Origin: Ruminococcus sp. | Lineage (GTDB): Bacteria > Bacillota > Clostridia > Oscillospirales > Ruminococcaceae | DNA length: 57,149 bases | NCBI GenBank assembly: GCA_017478965.1 | Contig: JAFVCV010000019.1 | Coordinates: 1 to 57,149 of the forward strand | Direction: 5' to 3' | Shown here: piece by piece, positions 1 to 7,059 of the stretch | Position numbering within the stretch: position 1 is the first letter of the stretch | How the letters are laid out: every line of letters begins with the position of its first letter | Notes under the pieces: model-generated | The model's input: only the letters and a program-made list of their open reading frames with translations | Database searches by the model: none | Told to the model about the DNA's origin: nothing | Program-made: the position numbers and the translations under genes

Positions 1-6
1 CTACCA

Positions 7-290
7 TCATACCCCAGGAACACCATCACATTTCCCATTAGTCCTAGGTAATCTAGTACACTCATTATGCACCAGCACCCCACACTCACCCACAAAGTAA
101 GTGTGATAGTCTTCAACCTCAAAGTTATAAACCCTGACAGGTGATTCAAGAATCTCATGCTGAACCCATTCGACAGTTACAAGTTCGCCGTTGGAAAGAA
201 CCAGAATATCTCCTGCACGGAGTGAACCAGCTAAAGTCCAGCCAAACTTATAAACATAGAACGGGTGCGAAGTATTTCTGAGATGGTTTC
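7..290 (-). pseudogene. Degenerate orphan Hint fragment with truncated toxin tip (cassette A)
   Basis: Read on the minus strand, this encodes the second half of a Hint (hedgehog/intein-type self-cleaving) domain, with HPFYVYKFGW, AGDILVLSNGELVTVEW and VEDYHTYFVGECGVLVHN. Only about 17 residues follow the Hint boundary (LPRTNGKCDG start) before a TGA at 7-9. Aligned by eye to cassette C, the stretch near 270-280 is one base shorter, so the frame breaks there, and no start codon lies between the break and the upstream stop. It is therefore a broken Hint-toxin module. The toxin tip either has been lost or continues in another frame beyond the window edge. Confidence 0.7.
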
Positions 291-299
291 GCCTTACTA

Positions 300-328
300 A
301 TTATACCGCATTTTCTTTCATTTGTCAA
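300..328 (-). promoter_or_regulatory. Consensus sigma-A promoter at the 5' edge of cassette A
   Basis: On the minus strand a perfect TTGACA (323-328) and a perfect TATAAT (300-305) are separated by exactly 17 nt. It points into cassette A. Much of the spacer (AATGAA.GAAAA.GC) is shared with the promoter at 4234-4262, so the two are copies of one element. No ribosome binding site or start codon follows closely. Confidence 0.75.
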
Positions 329-339
329 TCAAAGAAAAT

Positions 340-374
340 GCAGCGGGACTTGAGTTTGCCGCTGCTTTTCTTTT
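340..374. terminator. Bidirectional intrinsic terminator
   Basis: GCAGCGG (340-346) pairs with CCGCTGC (359-365) around a 12-nt loop. A T-rich tract follows on the plus strand (366-374), and ATTTTCTTTG follows on the minus strand. It lies downstream of the immunity gene at 515-889 and just upstream of the promoter at 300-328, separating the two units. Nothing else is recognisable between 375 and 514. Confidence 0.7.
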
Positions 375-514
375 ACGATAAATAAACGAAACTGTCATAT
401 CGCACAATAATTCAGATCGATATTAAAATACTCAAGCTTAAACAGGATGTAAAAATGACACATATCAGAATGATTCTTGTGTAGTTTACTGAATCTGCTC
501 ATTAATAGTCTTTA

Positions 515-889
515 TTAAAAAACATGCACTTGTGTAAGGTATGTTTTTGTAATGATATCATTATCGAACGAGAAAATACATTCGATACTTAAATCACTCA
601 TTTTTCCGTCAAGAAAAACTGAGGCACATGCAAGTATCTGGTCATTACTCAGGATACCATCATCTTCAATATTCACACCCAATATAAATTCATCAAATGT
701 GCAGTAAGTCACTGTACCTGGATATTCTGCTAATTCAAAAAGTATGTCTTCTATCATATCTTCTTTAGAGCACTTACAATAGAGATTATTTGTTTCCAGC
801 TTATTCCACTCTTGATTTCTTATGAGTTCATGTATCTCGTAAAACTTTCTTTGCATGAGCTTTTTTTGAGTATCAGATATTTTTTCCAT
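515..889 (-). CDS. Candidate immunity protein for the SHH-type toxin tip
   Basis: A small acidic protein of about 124 residues directly downstream of a toxin tip gene, the usual place for the cognate immunity gene. I place the start at the ATG of MEKISDTQ (887-889). An AGGAGG ribosome binding site, formed by the last two arginine codons of the toxin, precedes it by 11 nt; the GTG further upstream overlaps that site. It contains RNQEWNKLE and EYPGTVTYC and has no signal peptide or membrane segment. The family was not identified with certainty. The immunity role is inferred from position and size. Confidence 0.7.
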   Translation of the reverse strand: MEKISDTQKKLMQRKFYEIHELIRNQEWNKLETNNLYCKCSKEDMIEDILFELAEYPGTVTYCTFDEFILGVNIEDDGILSNDQILACASVFLDGKMSDLSIECIFSFDNDIITKTYLTQVHVF

Positions 890-897
890 AATAATCT

Positions 898-1557
898 TCA
901 CCTCCTATTTCCAGGAATTCTTAACACTTTATCCATATCCCAACCTAATTTTCCAATAAAATATTCATCAGCATATTTTATTGCTTCGTATGCCTCTTCT
1001 TTCGTTTTTCCAGCTTTCCTTAGTGATATAAATGCGACTTTCCTCTCATCTCTATACGTTCCACCATAACTATTATGTCGTTGGAACTGAGTTGCATTAT
1101 AGTGTTCTGTACCAATTTTGCTTGCAGGTCCTTCTAAAGCAATTGCAGGTGCATCATTACGACTGTAACCACTTAATTTCTCATCTCTTACAGCAGGATC
1201 TTGAATAATATGATGAGAGTCCTTTCCTTTCTCGCCTTGTAGTTCTTTATATTTTCCTGTTTTACACTCATTATGCACCAGCGCCCCGCACTCACCCACA
1301 AAGTAAGTATGGAAATCCTCGACCTCAAAGTTATAAACCTTAACAGGTGATTCAAGAATCTCATGCTGAACCCATTCGACAGTTACAAGTTCGCCGTTGG
1401 AAAGAACCAGAATATCTCCTGCACGGAGTGAACCAGCTAAAGTCCAACCAAACTTATAAACATAGAACGGGTGCGAAGGAGTGATGGAAATGGTTTTGCC
1501 GTTTACATTGGCATGTACAAGCTCATTGGTTTTATCTGCAAATCTTAGATTTGGAGT
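898..1557 (-). CDS. Orphan Hint C-terminal fragment with Tox-SHH nuclease tip (cassette B)
   Basis: An open frame without a proper start: an in-frame TAA lies at 1558-1560, and the first recognisable residues belong to the middle of a Hint domain (NELVHANVNGK, then HPFYVYKFGW and YFVGECGALVHN). After the Hint cleavage boundary comes a toxin tip with DSHHIIQDPAVRD, SRNDAPAIAL and GTEHYNATQFQR. This matches the Tox-SHH group of the HNH/Endonuclease VII fold, predicted DNases of polymorphic toxin systems. There is no N-terminal delivery region. It looks like a silent cassette that could replace the tip of a full-length toxin by recombination through the Hint coding sequence. Confidence 0.75.
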   Translation of the reverse strand, partial: TPNLRFADKTNELVHANVNGKTISITPSHPFYVYKFGWTLAGSLRAGDILVLSNGELVTVEWVQHEILESPVKVYNFEVEDFHTYFVGECGALVHNECKTGKYKELQGEKGKDSHHIIQDPAVRDEKLSGYSRNDAPAIALEGPASKIGTEHYNATQFQRHNSYGGTYRDERKVAFISLRKAGKTKEEAYEAIKYADEYFIGKLGWDMDKVLRIPGNRR

Positions 1558-1617
1558 TTAATAGACTGAATACTACTAGGTAATAGCATACGTTTCCTAT
1601 TAATTAAAATGAGACTC

Positions 1618-1923
1618 TTAATCATATGCAAAATTACTGTCATTAGGATTGAATATTCTATTTCCTTTTCTTGGTGCAAACATAGCTATATCCATTTTTA
1701 TTGAAGAAATAAAGTGTATTGCCTCATCTATGGTTCTGAATACCATATACCTTTCAGTGTCATATTCATCTAAATCCATATTCATATTCCATTTCATATA
1801 GTATAATAATACTTTATCTCCTTTTCGTTGAATAGCACATTCCGTTAGTATATTATTCTCAATAAAATCAAAGCCAATCTGCTTTCCATTATTAAGCCAA
1901 AACAACTGCATATCATAATTCAT
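1618..1923 (-). CDS. Candidate immunity protein nested in frame with cassette C toxin
   Basis: About 101 residues from an internal ATG at 1921-1923 (MNYDMQLFWLNNGK) to the stop at 1618. AGGAG lies 7 nt upstream of this ATG; another ATG at 1929 is only 1 nt from it. The protein is small, soluble and acidic, and its position corresponds to that of the immunity genes in the other cassettes. The unusual point is that it shares the toxin's reading frame, so a fused toxin-immunity polypeptide could also be made. The family was not recognised and the immunity role is inferred from context. Confidence 0.55.
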   Translation of the reverse strand: MNYDMQLFWLNNGKQIGFDFIENNILTECAIQRKGDKVLLYYMKWNMNMDLDEYDTERYMVFRTIDEAIHFISSIKMDIAMFAPRKGNRIFNPNDSNFAYD

Positions 1924-2592
1924 TATCATTCTCCTATAATATTTAAGAACTTTTTTTCCATCACGTCTTTTTATATTAATGTGTGGATACTGAGAATGAG
2001 AATTATTAATATCATGACCTTTTACAATTCTTTTTCCAGTATTCTTATCAATAGTCATAGCATAATCTTTATGATAAGCTCCACCTTCCTTAAATCTATC
2101 TAGTTTATGTTTCCTTCGCATCTCACCTGCATCTTTAGGTCCTATACCATTTACTTTCTGATAATCAGGAAAAGCCGCTTTTAATAATTCATCTGCTTCC
2201 TTTTTATTTTTTACTTCAACTACTGTATTATTAGGTCCTTCTTGAAGTTTTTTTACATCATCTTCACACCAATTATGAACAAAAACACTGTTCTCGCCCA
2301 CAAAGTAAGTATGGAAATCCTCAACCTCAAAGTTATAAACCTTGATAGGTGATTCAAGAATCTCATGCTGTACCCATTCAACCGTTACAAGTTCGCCGTT
2401 TGACAGAACAAGCACATCGCCAGCTTTAAGGTTTCCTGCTAAAGTCCAGCCAAACTTATAAACATAGAACGGGTGCGAAGGAGTAGCGGAAATGGTTTCG
2501 CCGTTTACATGGATATGTACAAGCTCATTAGTCTCGTTGATATTTGTCTGTGTAATCTCTTTAAAAACTGCCTTGCTAGTTTCAAAATTGTT
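1618..2592 (-). CDS. Orphan Hint fragment with unrecognised toxin tip fused to immunity gene (cassette C)
   Basis: Open frame bounded upstream by a stop at 2593-2595 and starting inside a Hint domain (ETNELVHIHVNGETISATP, HPFYVYKFGW, VEDFHTYFVGENSVFVHN). The tip after the boundary has KEADELLKAAFPDYQKVNG and GHDINNSHSQYPHINIK. It looks like a small polymorphic-toxin tip, but I cannot name its family. The frame then runs without a stop into a second domain that has its own ribosome binding site and is listed separately as an immunity gene. No classical start codon or promoter precedes the Hint fragment. Confidence 0.65.
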   Translation of the reverse strand, partial: NNFETSKAVFKEITQTNINETNELVHIHVNGETISATPSHPFYVYKFGWTLAGNLKAGDVLVLSNGELVTVEWVQHEILESPIKVYNFEVEDFHTYFVGENSVFVHNWCEDDVKKLQEGPNNTVVEVKNKKEADELLKAAFPDYQKVNGIGPKDAGEMRRKHKLDRFKEGGAYHKDYAMTIDKNTGKRIVKGHDINNSHSQYPHINIKRRDGKKVLKYYRRMIMNYDMQLFWLNNGKQIGFDFIENNILTECAIQRKGDKVLLYYMKWNMNMDLDEYDTERYMVFRTIDEAIHFISSIKMDIAMFAPRKGNRIFNPNDSNFAYD

Positions 2593-2605
2593 TTACTGCA
2601 GATTA

Positions 2606-3313
2606 TTATAATGATTGCATCTCACATTTTACAATTTTGCAATTATCACAAAACATATAATAATAATATGCATCACCTATATCAAAATTTAAACCATAAT
2701 CAATAAAATGACTCTTTTTTTCGCTACAAACAGTAGCAATATACATCATTTTCTTTTTGCATTTTGGACACTCATAATCAATAGGCGTCTGCAAATATAA
2801 AGGAGCTCCAATCAATCTGCATATTGAGTTTTTTCCAAAGATATTTAAAACGTCATAATACTTATTTTCATCTGTCGGAATATCATTTTCAGTCATTTTA
2901 ATTAGATTTATTTGAATTTTAGGTAATGGAACAGGTATCTGTAATTCTTCATTTTGAATCCAATGCTGCGTATCATTAGTATGTAACTCAGTGATAACGA
3001 AATTATTGTTAATGCTATAATAAAATGTTTCCCAAGATTCAGAACAATTTAGGCACCCGATTAATGGTATATTGTATAATGTATCAGATATGAATGCTAG
3101 CTTTGGATCTCTCAAATCAAAATTGAATAATTGATGATAACTTGTATGACAGTTATTACAAATTGGTAATTTCCATGTCTCACCTCCAAAAATATGATTA
3201 TATTGACTCTTTCCTTGTACAATATAATAACCTATATCATTCTTCCAATGATCACCATATAAATAACTGTTTGATAACTTTGGATCACCCGAATACTTAT
3301 AATATATAGCCAC
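2606..3313 (-). CDS. Candidate immunity protein with CxxC zinc-binding pairs
   Basis: 235 residues starting at GTG (3311-3313); AAAGGA lies 6 nt upstream, within the last codons of the preceding toxin. Four CxxC pairs are visible: ICNNC, CLNC, CPKC and FCDNC, suggesting two zinc sites. The pattern GGETWKLPICNNC and later GAPLYLQTP followed by CPKCKKKMMYIA resembles YwqG/DUF1963-type proteins, which occur as immunity proteins, but I cannot confirm this by eye. It lies 3 nt after the cassette D toxin and is the expected antidote to that predicted nuclease. Confidence 0.65.
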   Translation of the reverse strand: MAIYYKYSGDPKLSNSYLYGDHWKNDIGYYIVQGKSQYNHIFGGETWKLPICNNCHTSYHQLFNFDLRDPKLAFISDTLYNIPLIGCLNCSESWETFYYSINNNFVITELHTNDTQHWIQNEELQIPVPLPKIQINLIKMTENDIPTDENKYYDVLNIFGKNSICRLIGAPLYLQTPIDYECPKCKKKMMYIATVCSEKKSHFIDYGLNFDIGDAYYYYMFCDNCKIVKCEMQSL

Positions 3314-3316
3314 AGA

Positions 3317-4213
3317 TTATCCTTTCTGAAATTCTGGCAAAGTCTTTGCATAGTCTAGTAACTCACGAATTCCTTTATTGTATTTTTTTCCGAAATTTTT
3401 CTTTATATCCATTATGTCTTGTGCTAATCGCTGTCTACTTGTCAAACCTGCATCTATTCTCATTGTCGCTTTACCTTTTCCTGCAAAAGTTCTTGTCATT
3501 TTATGATCTTCTTTTTTCATAAGAAGTGCAGGTCCATCATCACGTTTAATTCCTATTGACTCATCATACTTATTTTGTGGCATATGATGAGCAACTTCAT
3601 CAGTTCCTCTTGTTGCGTTAACATCTTTAAAACTTCCTCCATATTTTTTCTCACCCTGTGATAAATCAACAGATGTACAAGTATCACCATTATGAACAAG
3701 TATCCCGCATGAGCCAACAAAATATGTATGGAAATCCTCAACTTCAAAGTTATATACAAATAACGGCTCTTCAAGAATTTCATGTTCTATCCACTCAACA
3801 GTTACTAATTCGCCGTTAGAAAGAACAAGTACATCTCCTGCTCGCAATGCTCTGGCAGTAGTCCAGCCAAACTTGTGAACATAGAAAGGATGAGTTCCTG
3901 TGGCTACTATTTCTTCACCATTAACGTGGATATGGAAGAATTCATTGGTTTCACTAACAGAAGTTGCATAAACTTTTTTATAAGCAATTTCTCCGGTTCT
4001 TTCATTTTGGGAAAGGACCTCATCGCCAACTTCAATTTCTTCAATTGGCTTGAATCCGCCAGCGGTCGTTATGAGTGTGCCCGCAACAAAGCAATACGAA
4101 GTTCCAAAGTCCTTAGCCGACCCGAGCATCGAAGCACCGGTCATGGCTACGGTGAACAGGTCGCTCTTGATCTCGTCCCATGTAAATGATGCGTCACCAA
4201 GTCCCGGCAGCAT
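3317..4213 (-). CDS. Hint-domain polymorphic toxin fragment with AHH-type nuclease tip (cassette D)
   Basis: 298 residues. A 40-residue pre-Hint linker is followed by a complete Hint domain (residues 41-175), starting CFVAGTLITTAGG and ending LVHN, as in self-cleaving pretoxin Hint domains. The tip (176-298) has EVAHHMPQNKYDE, KRDDGPAL and a further histidine in KKEDHKMTRTF. This fits HNH/EndoVII-fold toxin nucleases with an AHH motif (histidines 209-210 and 237). No secretion or filament region is present, so this is the C-terminal part of a toxin rather than a full one. The ATG lies about 20 nt downstream of a consensus -10 box and has no clear Shine-Dalgarno sequence, so translation may be poor. 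Confidence 0.75.
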   Translation of the reverse strand: MLPGLGDASFTWDEIKSDLFTVAMTGASMLGSAKDFGTSYCFVAGTLITTAGGFKPIEEIEVGDEVLSQNERTGEIAYKKVYATSVSETNEFFHIHVNGEEIVATGTHPFYVHKFGWTTARALRAGDVLVLSNGELVTVEWIEHEILEEPLFVYNFEVEDFHTYFVGSCGILVHNGDTCTSVDLSQGEKKYGGSFKDVNATRGTDEVAHHMPQNKYDESIGIKRDDGPALLMKKEDHKMTRTFAGKGKATMRIDAGLTSRQRLAQDIMDIKKNFGKKYNKGIRELLDYAKTLPEFQKG

Positions 4214-4233
4214 TGGTACAAAGCTCTATATTT

Positions 4234-4262
4234 ATTATACAGCCTTTTCGTTCATTTGTCAA
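4234..4262 (-). promoter_or_regulatory. Consensus sigma-A promoter upstream of cassette D
   Basis: Minus-strand TTGACA (4257-4262) and TATAAT (4234-4239) with a 17-nt spacer. The predicted transcript starts about 15 nt before the ATG at 4213. Most of the spacer matches the promoter at 300-328, so the two form a dispersed direct repeat. Both boxes are perfect consensus. Confidence 0.75.
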
Positions 4263-4295
4263 CCAAAAGCGGCCGGCGTCTTTTTCTTTGTAATA

Positions 4296-4341
4296 TTGAC
4301 CTTTAAGAATTAATGTGCTATAATATAGTTAGCACTAACTA
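4296..4341 (+). promoter_or_regulatory. Promoter with palindromic operator for the 4.3-8.8 kb operon
   Basis: TTGACC (4296-4301) and TATAAT (4319-4324) are separated by 17 nt. Immediately after the -10 lies the inverted repeat TAGTTAG-CA-CTAACTA (4326-4341) with perfect 7-bp arms. It covers the expected transcription start, a typical place for a repressor site. No regulator gene is adjacent. A TetR, MarR or DtxR-like protein could bind such a site, but none can be assigned from sequence. Confidence 0.7.
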
Positions 4342-4356
4342 ACAGGAGAGACAGAA

Positions 4357-4443
4357 ATGTTTCCAGACCCATACAAGCTGTCCGGGACCTTGAGCCTACA
4401 TTCCGTGTTCAGCGTCCAGACCAATAGGGCAGGCTGGTGGTGA
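4357..4443 (+). CDS. 28-residue leader ORF ending GWW
   Basis: ATG at 4357-4359 preceded by AGGAG at a spacing of 8 nt, directly downstream of a strong promoter and operator. The peptide starts MFPDPYKLSG and ends QTNRAGWW before TGA. It has no cysteine and no obvious membrane segment. It could be a leader peptide, a small secreted or modified peptide, or chance. Promoter, ribosome site and position favour translation. Function unknown. Confidence 0.45.
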   Translation: MFPDPYKLSGTLSLHSVFSVQTNRAGWW

Positions 4444-4448
4444 GCGTG

Positions 4449-4502
4449 ATGGTTTGGCTGGGGATAATTTTTATGTATTGCAGCAAAGCCAGGGAGGGTT
4501 GA
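4449..4502 (+). CDS. 17-residue second leader ORF
   Basis: ATG at 4449-4451, 5 nt after the stop of the 28-residue ORF, with a GGTGAG-like ribosome site. It encodes MVWLGIIFMYCSKAREG and stops 1 nt before the ATG of the next gene at 4504. The spacing suggests translational coupling across both mini-ORFs into the first large gene. Too short for homology; it may be a coupling leader or incidental. Confidence 0.3.
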   Translation: MVWLGIIFMYCSKAREG

Positions 4503-4503
4503 T

Positions 4504-5109
4504 ATGAAATACACATTCAAAACATGGTTTATAGGAAACTTTTTTTACTCGGCAACAAAGTCTCTGCTCAAAGAAAAGGGCGTTTCGCAAACATCACTGC
4601 GCAAGATCAAGGCAGAATGCAAAGAGATAACCGTAAGGGCGAAGGAAATGTCACAAAGCAATCTGACTTCTTCATACATAATGGGCATATATTTCATCGC
4701 CATGAACCGCCATTCGGGACTGAGCGCACAGGATAATTACGAAATAATCGAAACCGCCATGAAGGCCTCGAAGGTGTTCAAAAAGGGTTTGGGTTCAGCC
4801 GAGGATTACCTTGACGAAAAGAAAATGCCCCGGCGAGTGAAATGGGCAGAGGAAAGCCATAAGATCAGGAACGAAAACAACTGGGTGGTGGACGTTCTGC
4901 CTAAATGTGAAGAGTATGACCTGGGCTACGATTACCACGAATGCGGTATCTGCAAGATATGCAGGGACGAGGGCTGTTTTGAGCTTGCGAAATATCTTTG
5001 CAGGCTTGATTTCATTATGGCAGACATGATGGGTGCCGACCTCGTTCGCACTAAAACTATCGCCGAGGGAGGTGATATGTGCGATTTCAGGTACAGCCTA
5101 AAGAAATAG
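4504..5109 (+). CDS. L-2-amino-thiazoline-4-carboxylic acid hydrolase-like protein
   Basis: 201 residues. The C-terminal half carries the pattern of the ATC-hydrolase family (PF14196 type): GYDYHECGICKICRDEGC (141-158), then LAKYLC and RLDFIMADMMGADLVRT, ending TIAEGGDMCDFRY. The cysteine/histidine cluster may bind a metal. Named members of the family open the thiazoline ring on the route to L-cysteine in a few bacteria, but most homologues are uncharacterised and the real substrate here is unknown. First large gene of the operon, 1 nt after a leader ORF, with a GGGAGG ribosome site. Confidence 0.75.
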   Translation: MKYTFKTWFIGNFFYSATKSLLKEKGVSQTSLRKIKAECKEITVRAKEMSQSNLTSSYIMGIYFIAMNRHSGLSAQDNYEIIETAMKASKVFKKGLGSAEDYLDEKKMPRRVKWAEESHKIRNENNWVVDVLPKCEEYDLGYDYHECGICKICRDEGCFELAKYLCRLDFIMADMMGADLVRTKTIAEGGDMCDFRYSLKK

Positions 5110-5175
5110 AGAAGATATGTGGCTTTTAATGGTCATCATTTGTTATCAATATTCAGAAAAGAGAGTGTATTAAAA

Positions 5176-6111
5176 ATGAGCAAAAAAAACATTTACAGAG
5201 CGATCGTCGGCACTAATTCCTGGGGCAGCAAGGCATACGGCAAGGTGCTCCGTGGCAGCAGCGTTGACAGGGAAACGCTGCGGCAGACAGTGGAGAAAGC
5301 TATGGAGAATGAGCTGGTGATCTTTGACACTGCACAGGATTACGGTCTTGGTCAGGGTCAGAAGCTGATAGGCGAGTTATGTCCCAAGGAGGCTGCGATC
5401 TCGGCAAAATACACCCCCGGGACCAGGTATATCCCCGGTCAGGTGAGAAGATCCTTTGAGAAGGACCTGAAAGACTTCCGCCGGGACTATGTTGACATCT
5501 ACTGGCTGCACCTGCCAAACTGCATAGAGCAGAACCTCGCAGAAATGACAGAGCTTTACAAGGAAGGGAAGATAGGTCATATCGGCATATCGAACTTTTC
5601 GCTTGATGAGTGCAAATTGGCTAAGAAACTGCTGGATGATGCAGGCGTGCCGCTTTTCGGCGTACAAAATCACTACAGCATCATTGCCAGAGAGTGGGAG
5701 AAGAACGGCCTTGTCAGCTGGTGCAGGGAAAACGGCATCCAGTTCTGGGCATGGGCGGTGCTGGAAGAGGGATTGCTGGTACCGCCGAAAAAGGGCGGAA
5801 AGCTGTCGGTGATGAAGCTGATATATCTTGGCCGCCAGAGCAAGCTGCTGCCGCTTTACAAGAAAATGCACATCATAGGCAGGCGGCATGGGATCGGCCC
5901 TGCGCAGGTGGCGATGGCGTTCTGCTCGTCAAAGGGGATAGTGCCGATATGCGGGTGCAGAAAGCCTTATCAGATAACCGACCTTGATGCAGCGGTGAGC
6001 GTTAAGCTTACCGATAGGGAGATCAAGGTGCTTGAACAGACCGCCGACAGCACAGGGGTAAAGATACTAGGTGCGGATATGTTCAGATTTGCGGTCAGGA
6101 AAAAGCATTGA
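5176..6111 (+). CDS. Aldo/keto reductase
   Basis: 311 residues from the ATG of MSKKNIYRA; an upstream in-frame GTG at 5119 lacks a ribosome site. It has the TIM-barrel aldo/keto reductase tetrad: Asp51 and Tyr56 (FDTAQDYG), Lys78 (ISAKYTPG) and His112 (YWLHLP), plus GKIGHIGISNFSLDE and VQNHYSI. NADPH-dependent carbonyl reduction is expected, substrate unknown. Cytoplasmic, and probably co-transcribed with the ATC-hydrolase-like gene 66 nt upstream. Confidence 0.85.
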   Translation: MSKKNIYRAIVGTNSWGSKAYGKVLRGSSVDRETLRQTVEKAMENELVIFDTAQDYGLGQGQKLIGELCPKEAAISAKYTPGTRYIPGQVRRSFEKDLKDFRRDYVDIYWLHLPNCIEQNLAEMTELYKEGKIGHIGISNFSLDECKLAKKLLDDAGVPLFGVQNHYSIIAREWEKNGLVSWCRENGIQFWAWAVLEEGLLVPPKKGGKLSVMKLIYLGRQSKLLPLYKKMHIIGRRHGIGPAQVAMAFCSSKGIVPICGCRKPYQITDLDAAVSVKLTDREIKVLEQTADSTGVKILGADMFRFAVRKKH

Positions 6112-6208
6112 GCAAAGTGAGGAAAATAAAGTGCCAGGTTTAAGATACAGAGCGATTGAGCTTGTCCCAGAAGCGTTCAGTATAAGACACTGAAACAGGA
6201 GAAACGGT

Positions 6209-6952
6209 ATGTATATACATAAGCACGGAAACAAAAACAGTCCCCTGGTGATAATTCTTCACCCCATGGGAATAACCGGCGAGAAAATGTATGAGTTTGT
6301 CGGCAGCAAGCTTGGGGACTGCTTTGTGCTGTCTCCGGATATGGGGGGACACGCCTGTGAAAAGCGCCCTTTCAGCTCGTCAGTTGCTGAGGCTGCGGCT
6401 CTGCACAAATATCTGAAAGAAAAGGAAATGACAAATATCTCACTGCTTTACGGCGCTTCCCTCGGGGCGGCGGTGGCTCTCAGACTGCTGAAATATGATG
6501 ACCTGAATATCGGTGCGGTATATCTTGACGGTGCGCCTGTCGCAAGGCTCAACATAATGATGAGAAATATTTTCTCTCCCGTTCTGTTGTGGCAGAAAAA
6601 AATGATAGTTAAAAACAGAGAAAAGGGCATAGCTGATTTTGTTGAGCGTTACGGCCGGGATATTGCCGAGCATATGGCGGATACTTTTTTGATGTTCGAT
6701 AAGGAAAGCATCAATAACATCTCAAATGCCTGCGTTGTCGGGAATACTCCCGGGATATCTGAGGAAATGCAGAAACGCATCTGGTTTGATTGGGGTGAAA
6801 AAGAGCTTTACACCAGGACAAGCAAGCCGCTTGCGGAGAAACTGTATCCCCATTCGCATTTAATAGTCCGGGAGGGCTTCGGCCACTGCGAATACATGGC
6901 GAAAGAGAACGAAAGCTATACGGCGTTCATAAGTTCATTAATATCTGGGTAA
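6209..6952 (+). CDS. Alpha/beta hydrolase
   Basis: 247 residues with the alpha/beta hydrolase plan: an early strand plus oxyanion region (LVIILHPMGITGEKMYEF), the nucleophile elbow GASLGAA with the catalytic serine, and a late GFGHCEYM providing the histidine. No signal peptide, so intracellular. AGGAG precedes the ATG by 8 nt. The reaction (ester, thioester or lactone hydrolysis) cannot be told from sequence. It sits between the aldo/keto reductase and two methyltransferases, in the same orientation. Confidence 0.8.
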   Translation: MYIHKHGNKNSPLVIILHPMGITGEKMYEFVGSKLGDCFVLSPDMGGHACEKRPFSSSVAEAAALHKYLKEKEMTNISLLYGASLGAAVALRLLKYDDLNIGAVYLDGAPVARLNIMMRNIFSPVLLWQKKMIVKNREKGIADFVERYGRDIAEHMADTFLMFDKESINNISNACVVGNTPGISEEMQKRIWFDWGEKELYTRTSKPLAEKLYPHSHLIVREGFGHCEYMAKENESYTAFISSLISG

Positions 6953-7059
6953 GAACAAATACAGGACAATGGGCAGGGGATAAACCGAACGCAGTAAGCT
7001 TATGGATAGGTGTATTTCCTGGCTCTGGAGGAAAAAATCATTGATATCAGGAGGACATT

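Noticed and set aside
308-341. Inverted repeat GCATTTTCTTT/AAAGAAAATGC as a terminator
   Set aside because: It overlaps a perfect promoter, and the adjacent GC-rich hairpin at 340-365 is the better terminator.
4328-4341. TTAGCACT resembles half of the CIRCE heat-shock operator
   Set aside because: The second CIRCE half (GAGTGCTAA after 9 nt) is absent and the palindrome is differently centred.
4335-4520. Minus-strand ORF over the leader region
   Set aside because: It runs opposite the promoter and leader ORFs and has no start signal.
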